From Camillea tinctor (Eukaryota; Ascomycota; Sordariomycetes; Xylariales; Xylariaceae), in contig MU394053.1 in the NCBI GenBank assembly GCA_022578605.1, forward strand, positions 950,229 through 1,014,228: DNA of 64,000 bases, read 5' to 3'. This document shows, piece by piece, positions 58,033 through 64,000 of the stretch (position 1 is the stretch's first letter; each line of letters opens with the position of its first letter). A model generated the notes under the pieces. It saw only the letters and a list, made by a program, of their open reading frames with translations, was not told the origin of the DNA and did not search any database. Position numbers and translations under genes: made by a program.

Positions 58033-59174
58033 TTATAGTTCGTCTAATGCGCGAAGAACGCCTTCTTCAGCCAGCCCATCGCCTTTCCTCTGGCCAAGCA
58101 CCTCTCTCACCTCATCGGTCATATCGGCCGCGCTCTTACTCTCGTTGCCGGCGAACCCGCTCGCTGCGAGCTGTGACGACGACGTCGCCAATTCCGTAAC
58201 CACGGACACGTCCACGGCCGAGGGCGCGAACCTCGCGCCGAAGAACACGAGCATGACGGCGCACGCGAGAGCGGAGATGATGATCCACAGGCCCTTGAGG
58301 CGCCTCCTGGTGCGCTCCTGCCACGCGCGGTCGGCGCGCTCCCAGCCCTCGATGCGGTCGCGCACGACGTCGACGCGGCGGCCGAGCGTGCGCACGCGGT
58401 CGCGGCCCGCGCAGATGCGGTCCTGCAGGCCCTGGATGCGCTTCTGCTGGTCGTCGAACTGGTCGAACGAGCGGGTGTGCGAGTCGATCTCGGCGGCCAG
58501 CCCGGCGGACTCGTCGCCGAAGCCCTGCGCCACCTCCTGCGTCATGCTCGCGAGCTCCTTGATGGACACGATGGTGCTCTGCAGCATGCTGAGCCGCTCG
58601 AGGACCGAGTAGTACGTATCGTCTAGGCGGCGCATCGTCGCGTTCGAGAAGGCGCTTAGGTGTGCGAGTGAGTCCTGGAGCCCTCTGTTTGTTTGTTTTC
58701 CCTCTCTCCGTAGATTAGCTATTTCCAGTTCGTTGGAACCATGTAGTCGGGGACGTCCGGACAAACGAACGTTGTGCTTGAAGCCGGTTTCCTCCTCTGT
58801 CCTTGTATCTGTTCTTCCTTGCTCTGCGAGGGCTGGTGGGCCATGGGTGCTCCAGCATGGTTCCCAGCATCCTCGGCCCCCGGCAGGAACATGTCCAATC
58901 TGCGACTCGTATCGGTAGTGGCACCAGGTGTGACGCCTTCGGATCGTGGCAGGTCCACCGAGCCGCGTGAAAGGGGAATCAGAGGGTTCGCGGGAAGAGG
59001 AAGAGAAGCACGGTCGTCACGACTGCGTTCTCTCCGGTGGTGTAGAGGCTGATGTCGGGATAGTTTGATCGGTGACGATAACTCGCTGGCAGATCGTTTT
59101 ATTTCGTGTTGAGGTCGTTGTGGAGAGGTCGCAACCGCTATTAGGGGTTCGCCATCGTAGATTTTAGTCGACAT
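58033..59174 (-). CDS. Coiled-coil, C-terminally membrane-anchored protein; two frames to be joined
   Basis: Reverse strand. The first frame starts at the ATG at 59174 and runs 151 codons to a stop at 58719 (disordered, Arg/Ser/Pro-rich, ending CPDVPDYMVPTNWK). A second frame, shifted, covers about 58764-58033 and encodes a long amphipathic helix (LAHLSAFSNATMRRLDD, STIVSIKELASMTQEVAQGF, DRICAGRDRVRTLGRRVDVV), a basic stretch, one membrane segment GLWIIISALACAVMLVFFGA and a 65-residue tail. An intron could join them in phase, for example donor GTTCCA after PDYM to acceptor CTCCAG before DSLAHL (65 bases), or an upstream donor GTTTGT to the same acceptor; neither donor is strong. A one-base indel is the alternative. 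The layout suits a nuclear-envelope or ER protein; function unknown. Confidence 0.6.
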
Positions 59175-59926
59175 GGTCCTTGCCGAGGCTGGCGGGATGG
59201 CCAGAACGCGAACCAGTGTATACTAATTCAGGTAGAGTAGAGCCGGTGTGTTGGCAAAAAAAGGCGGATAGAAACTAGTGTACTGTGGTGTACTGTTAGG
59301 TATGTAGAGCTATATGGAAATTATGTATGGGTATATGTAGAGTTATGTAAAGTTAGGTAAGTTAGGTTGATAATGAACTGGGGCTTTCGGGTAGGTATGT
59401 ACCTACATAATGCCCGACAGGTCGGAATCCCCCCACTATGGGAAGTTCCGCGCTTTCACATGTCACATACATAAAAGCTGGTTAGGTAACCTTATGTAGA
59501 TAAGCAAGTCGCGAGCCTTACCAAAGACCGATGGATATCATCATATAAAATATATTGCCATGAAATCGCCTATTTTTATTATTATAGTTCGGTAGATAGA
59601 TGAATCCCAGAGCTCAATTTCCCACACTATATTGTGTAACAAACCCATGGCCTGCTTCCCTTCTACCATAGGTGATCCTTCTGTCATCACGATGAGACGT
59701 CTCGTTGCGTTTGGGAGTTTATTATCTCCCTGTTGGGAAGCAAGTCCCTTTATCGCACAAGAGTGGCGGATCCGCCATCGGTGCTCGGGCGTCGGTGATC
59801 CTACCCGTATCCGGTGCCTCGGCCAGAGCTTTTGGCGGCACAACGTTATTGTGTGTCGTAGAGTCCAAGAAATGCCATGTTTCCATCCTGCTTCTCTTTG
59901 TATTTCGAGAATTGAATGAGTCTGGC
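59175..59926. other. Intergenic region between CGR1 3' end and coiled-coil gene start
   Basis: Both neighbours run leftward. The left part is TAGGTA/TATGTAG-rich. A 129-codon frame at 59541-59930 on the reverse strand overlaps the CGR1 stop by three bases and lacks motifs, so it is not called. Confidence 0.4.
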
Positions 59927-60411
59927 TCATGAGTTGAGGAGCTTGTTGCGCTTTTCCTTTCTCTTTAATCGTTCCACTCGCTTCTTGTGCATCTTTTCCG
60001 CCATTTTCTCATATCGTTCCTTTTCTTCCTTTGCTGCACGCTTGTCCTTGATAGCTTGTACTCGTTGCTGTAGCCCGATATGTTAGCTAGGGGCGTGATT
60101 CGATACTGTGCATATCTGTGTGCGATCGTGGTTCTGTTCACACCTTTCTTTCGGCCTCCTTCTCCTCCTTCATCTCCTTCTCTTTCGCCTTCATCGCAGC
60201 CATTTCTATGCGCATCTTCGCGCGCTTCTCAAATGATGTCAGGCCGGAGCTAGGCCGGAATGCTTTGCGAGGCTCGTGCCATTGTTTGCCTGTAGTATCT
60301 TGGTAAGTGAAGATCCATTGGCACCTGGGGAATGCCCAACCTCTTACCATTCTTTCGCATGCCGTGGAGTGGCTTTTCTTGCGGGGGCGCATCGACCGTT
60401 ACGGTCGACAT
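59927..60411 (-). CDS. CGR1: rRNA-processing protein Cgr1
   Basis: Exons 60411-60348, 60289-60144 and 60067-59927 give 116 residues, close to yeast Cgr1 (120). Seen: short N-terminus with [18 protein letters not shown], then a highly charged continuous helix ([37 protein letters not shown]) and the family end signature [21 protein letters not shown]. Cgr1 is a nucleolar factor for 60S subunit assembly and 27S/7S pre-rRNA processing. Lys/Arg/Glu make up most residues, as usual. The ATG at 60411 rather than 60444 gives the normal length and first residues ([10 protein letters not shown]). Introns of 58 and 76 bases have GTAAGA and GTGTGA donors. Confidence 0.93.
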
Positions 60412-63400
60412 GGTGATGGAATTCCTGGTAATCGCTACGACCACTTTTATTTCTGGAAATATGGTAAAATATCAAGTTTTGTAGGTGGTGTTGGTGGCGT
60501 GTAGTAATGAATGAACTGGAGACGGAAATCTGTTGTGTTACTGGGAAGACGCCTAGTGTAGAATAGAATTTTAGATGTCGCTACATCCATTCAATTAGAT
60601 GGATTAGATAAGGTTCAGATAAGACCATTAGGTTCTGATACCAAGACACAGGAACGGCCCCCCTAAAAAAAATTAGAAAGGCGGACTCTAAATTTTTCCG
60701 AATCTGGGGTTCCACATGCATAGGATGGATGGATGGATGGCACTGTCCTACATAAATTATGCATCTCATTTTAGCCTCGCCCGATGTTTTTCGATGTTTT
60801 CAATCCACACCTGACATAATTCACTTCAACACAACATGGAATAATTTTATAATAATACCCGCAGTATCAATTATTCATTGCTATTATGATGTAGCACTTC
60901 AACTTCTCTGTATCCACCTTTATGAGCCTCATTTACGGTATCGATTGACATCTATTTATATTTTGGTTAACCTAACCCAAAGGACCAATAAGAGGTATTT
61001 ATCGTGAGACTTTTCTTGTTCAAGGCTCCATGTTGAATCCAACTCTTTCCGATGCCTGTCAAGGACCTATTATTTTATTTTACTTTTTTGGTCTTTTTGT
61101 CTTAATTAGAAATCCGTCTTGGTTCCCTCAAATTTTCAATTATTTTTTTTTTCACCCTTTCCTTTCGCGCTCTCTCCTTTTTTTATTATTTATTCTCACT
61201 CTTCCTAAACGCCGTTAGTGCCGCTCTAAACGCGACTCGCGTGCTTCGAGAATCTTTTCGACCTGCTTTTCCCTTCAATGGCAATTTATGTGTGGGAGGG
61301 AGAGCCTGGCAAGTTGGCACATCTGCCCCGCAGCCCCTGGGGTCACTCAGTCCACGCTGTCGTCATGGCTTAATCCTCTCGGTGTAACGATCGTCTTGGG
61401 CCTGGCTCGCGACACGATAGCTTCGATAAAGACCTGGTAAGTTCTCCACTGCGGATTCGCTTTGCGATCGCTTAAGCCATTGATGGGCGCTCGACAAAAA
61501 GATTTGCACTCTACCTAGTGACGATCTACACCAAGCGGAGTGCATATTATTTTTGTCATGTTTGCCGCCCTCGTGGACATTATGGATCCCTTATTCCAAC
61601 TGGAGACAAGTACCGTACCAACACTCGGCGGATGGGTTGTCCTCTGTGGAGAAGGAGGCTTGGACGAACTGGCAACAAGTAGGTACACGAATGGGTTCCC
61701 CCGTTGAATTTCCATGTCGGGTAAGGTTGGAGACGAGTGATATACCTAGAATGGGATCCGCCGTCTTGTTGACAAGTTGCCTGCTGAACCGATTGGAGAC
61801 TAGAAAACTTGGCCCCGGGTACATCCAGCTGGCCATACATGAAGAACTACATGTACCTGCCTACATGTGCCTGGCAGAGACCCCGTACCTGACTACGTGG
61901 AGGTACATACATATGTATGTGTGTATGTACATACGTGTGTGTATGTACATACGTGTGTGTATGTACATAGGCAGGTAGGCAGGTCGTATTGTCCAGTGGT
62001 AGATTAGAGGATTTGTTGCCTCTGACAGAAGCGGTCAAACATTACATTACATAGTACGGAGTACGTAGTGTGGTGTATAATGCCCAGGTCTCTAGCGAAT
62101 TGCTTGCATTTCTTTTAGCATATCTAAACGGAGTATAGCACCCGCTCCACGCAACATACACCACATTCAGATCTACTGCTGGTTTTTACCCGGGCCTTAC
62201 CCACCTACTGCACACTTATCTAGGCACATCGAATCCGCCTGTCGTGGTTGGTCACGGGCTATTCAAACGAATGTAACAGCTGCTTACGGGCTTGCAGCAT
62301 GCAGAAGCGTGCAGCGGTGGCTACGGCTAGACCGGCCAGGTATATTACGCATGTAGATCACAAGCCCTAGGGGAAGGACTCATCACAATACTAACTGCAT
62401 CCTCCTCATCTCGTTGCCTCAGTTGCGGCTGGATCGGACAGCTGGCAGCTCGAAATCCAATTGTTACCAAGTAGCTCGACTTGGGATGAACAAGGAAATC
62501 TGGAGAGAAACAAAGAGTTGGAAGATACGTTTCAAACGAATGGCACTTCATCCCGCAATGGCATCGCTCTGTGCTCGTTTAAGCATTCCACAACCCGCGC
62601 ACACGCCCCAGGACAGCCGCAGGGGAAAAGACAGCCAAGAACAGATGGTAACCCCAATCCAGAATCCCGAAGAGGAAAGCGGTCGTTCGGCTGCATAATT
62701 TACAGGGTCTGGTAGGAGATGCCACTTATACGGGGTCAGGGGTTTTCAGGCACGAGTTCATAAAATAAATAAGGAATAAAAAAAAATATAAGCTCTTTTT
62801 ATTTCTTTCTCTCCCTCCCCAGGGGGGGCTAACTAGTACACTAATAATCGTAGTCGGCCGAATGAACATCGAGTTCAGCGCCATGAACAAGCAGACAAGT
62901 TACTTGTATAAGTGGATACCTTGATTCTTAACATTAATAAACTCGCTTCAACGGAATAGGCTTGGGGTCTCAGGTGTCGCTCATCGCAATAGATAAATAT
63001 GCATTCGGTTCATGAAACGGGATGGAACGTTGATAGCAGCACCGAAATCAGGACGGGTCGTATTGCCGGAAAAAGAAAAATTGGTAACAAGAAAAAAAAA
63101 CAAGACAAAGGAAAAAAAAAAAAAAAACAAGAGACATAACTACGCAATGTTTCCGGTCTACGGTAGGTTAAGGGCGTTTCTAGATCTAAGGGGGAAACAA
63201 AATAAAATAAAATTGAATTAAAAAAATGACGCCAGGCACCTTTGCAAGCACTTTACTTTACATATAACTTACCCGTACACGTGTAATGATTTATAGCTGT
63301 TGTCTTGTGTGGTGTACTTTCGATTCCCAAATCCTTTTCCCCCCTTGTTATGATGTTCAAGGCTAGGCTAAAGGATTATGCACATCCATCTCTACTATGT

Positions 63401-64000
63401 GCCTACAACTCATACCTATCCCCACAGATAATAGATCCCATGGTCCTTCCCATCCCGGCCGCTATTCCCAGGATACCCGCTATGAGGTATGTTACGGAGC
63501 AGGTACTGAATTTACTTATTCATCTCCATCTTGGTCTCTTTTTAGAAACATTAGCGAGTTGTAGGTTGTTCCTGTTGGGTCGGGCTTGGTCGGATGAGTG
63601 TACCTAATTCTCAATGGGGCCGGGTTGTGTGGTGTGGTGTAAGTGGTGTAAGTTTGTTTTCCCACTTCACGACAGTTTAATCGTGTAATCTACCTAGACT
63701 TATTAGGGTTGTTGTTTTTTCAATGTTGACACGAGGGTCGAGAGTACAGATATAAGTAGTTAAATATATGTCTGTAAGTATGTATGTATGTAAGCGTAGC
63801 AGTAGCAGTAGAAGTAGGAACAACAACACCAGCAGGAACAGCAAATTTATGATTATTACGGTTACTTATCTCTCTTAAGGTATGATAATAACAACAATAT
63901 TGATTCCTATTAGCGAAGTTCTATCACTTAATAATTGTTGCTACTATTACCATATGAGATACATATTTACCTAAGCTTTGAAACATTTCCAGTGAAAATG
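60412..64000. other. Right-end region without a recognisable gene
   Basis: About 3.6 kb. (GGAT)4 runs at 60723-60740, an 18-base tandem repeat at 61923-61969, TACGGAGTA at 62055-62063, an A18-type run at about 63111-63127, GTGTGGTGTGGTGTAAGTGG at about 63628, and TATGTATGTATG near 63780 followed by CAGTAG/CAACAA-rich triplets. The largest open frames (61553-61978, 62414-62698) show no domain and no convincing intron structure. The last bases may belong to the UTR of a gene outside the window. Confidence 0.5.
61923..61969. repeat. 18-bp tandem repeat, 2.6 copies
   Basis: GTATGTACATACGTGTGT occurs at 61923-61940 and 61941-61958, then GTATGTACATA. Each unit contains the palindromic core GTATGTACATAC and can form a small hairpin. 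Confidence 0.85.

Noticed and set aside
59541..59930. 129-codon open frame downstream of CGR1
   Set aside because: Overlaps the CGR1 stop, no domain, no supporting splice sites or composition shift.
61905..61970. CRISPR-like short repeat array
   Set aside because: The repeats are contiguous without spacers and the genome is eukaryotic; it is a simple tandem repeat.
61980..62040. tRNA-like A-box GTCCAGTGGTAGATTAG
   Set aside because: No B-box of the GGTTCGANNCC type at the right distance and no acceptor stem could be formed.

Overview
The window looks like nuclear DNA of a filamentous ascomycete (Pezizomycotina; Sordariomycetes-like is my inference). Genes are broken by short GT-AG introns, mostly 48-130 bases, often with CTAAC or CTGAC-type branch points. 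Gene density is about one per 3.5 kb, the products are typically fungal (Zn2Cys6 regulator, HGT1-type hexose transporter, fungal PX protein, Cgr1), and intergenic DNA is long and rich in TAGGTA/TACCTA words. Exon joins below were worked out by hand from splice sites and reading phase; every multi-exon model given closes in frame except the one at 58033-59174.

Left part (1-32.5 kb): a cut-off GT15 mannosyltransferase at the left edge (-), a Dap1/MAPR haem-binding protein (+), a small mitochondrial membrane protein (-), an ER protein disulfide isomerase (-), two large or mid-sized disordered proteins of unknown function (+, +), an HGT1-like sugar transporter (-), cytidine deaminase (-), an intronless GC-rich orphan (+), a membrane-anchored alpha/beta hydrolase (-) and a 969-residue regulator with two C2H2 fingers plus a Zn2Cys6 cluster (-).

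Middle (36.6-45.7 kb): an accessory-looking block of an MFS transporter (+), a short-chain dehydrogenase (-), a 711-residue protein joining a complete class A FAD monooxygenase to an acetoacetate-decarboxylase-like domain (+), and a cupin protein (+). No PKS, NRPS or terpene synthase backbone is visible, so I read it as a candidate small-molecule (perhaps aromatic) modification or catabolic set, possibly linked to the regulator 4 kb upstream. This fusion and its neighbourhood are the most interesting part of the window.

Right part (46.3-64 kb): a small secreted protein (-), succinate dehydrogenase flavoprotein SDH1 (-), a Lec1/YPR097W-like PX protein (-), a coiled-coil tail-anchored protein whose two halves lie in different frames (-), and rRNA-processing factor CGR1 (-). 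The last 3.6 kb have no gene I can support. I saw no rRNA or tRNA gene, CRISPR array or recognisable transposon; several microsatellites, one 27-bp tandem duplication and a recurring TACGGAGTA word were found.
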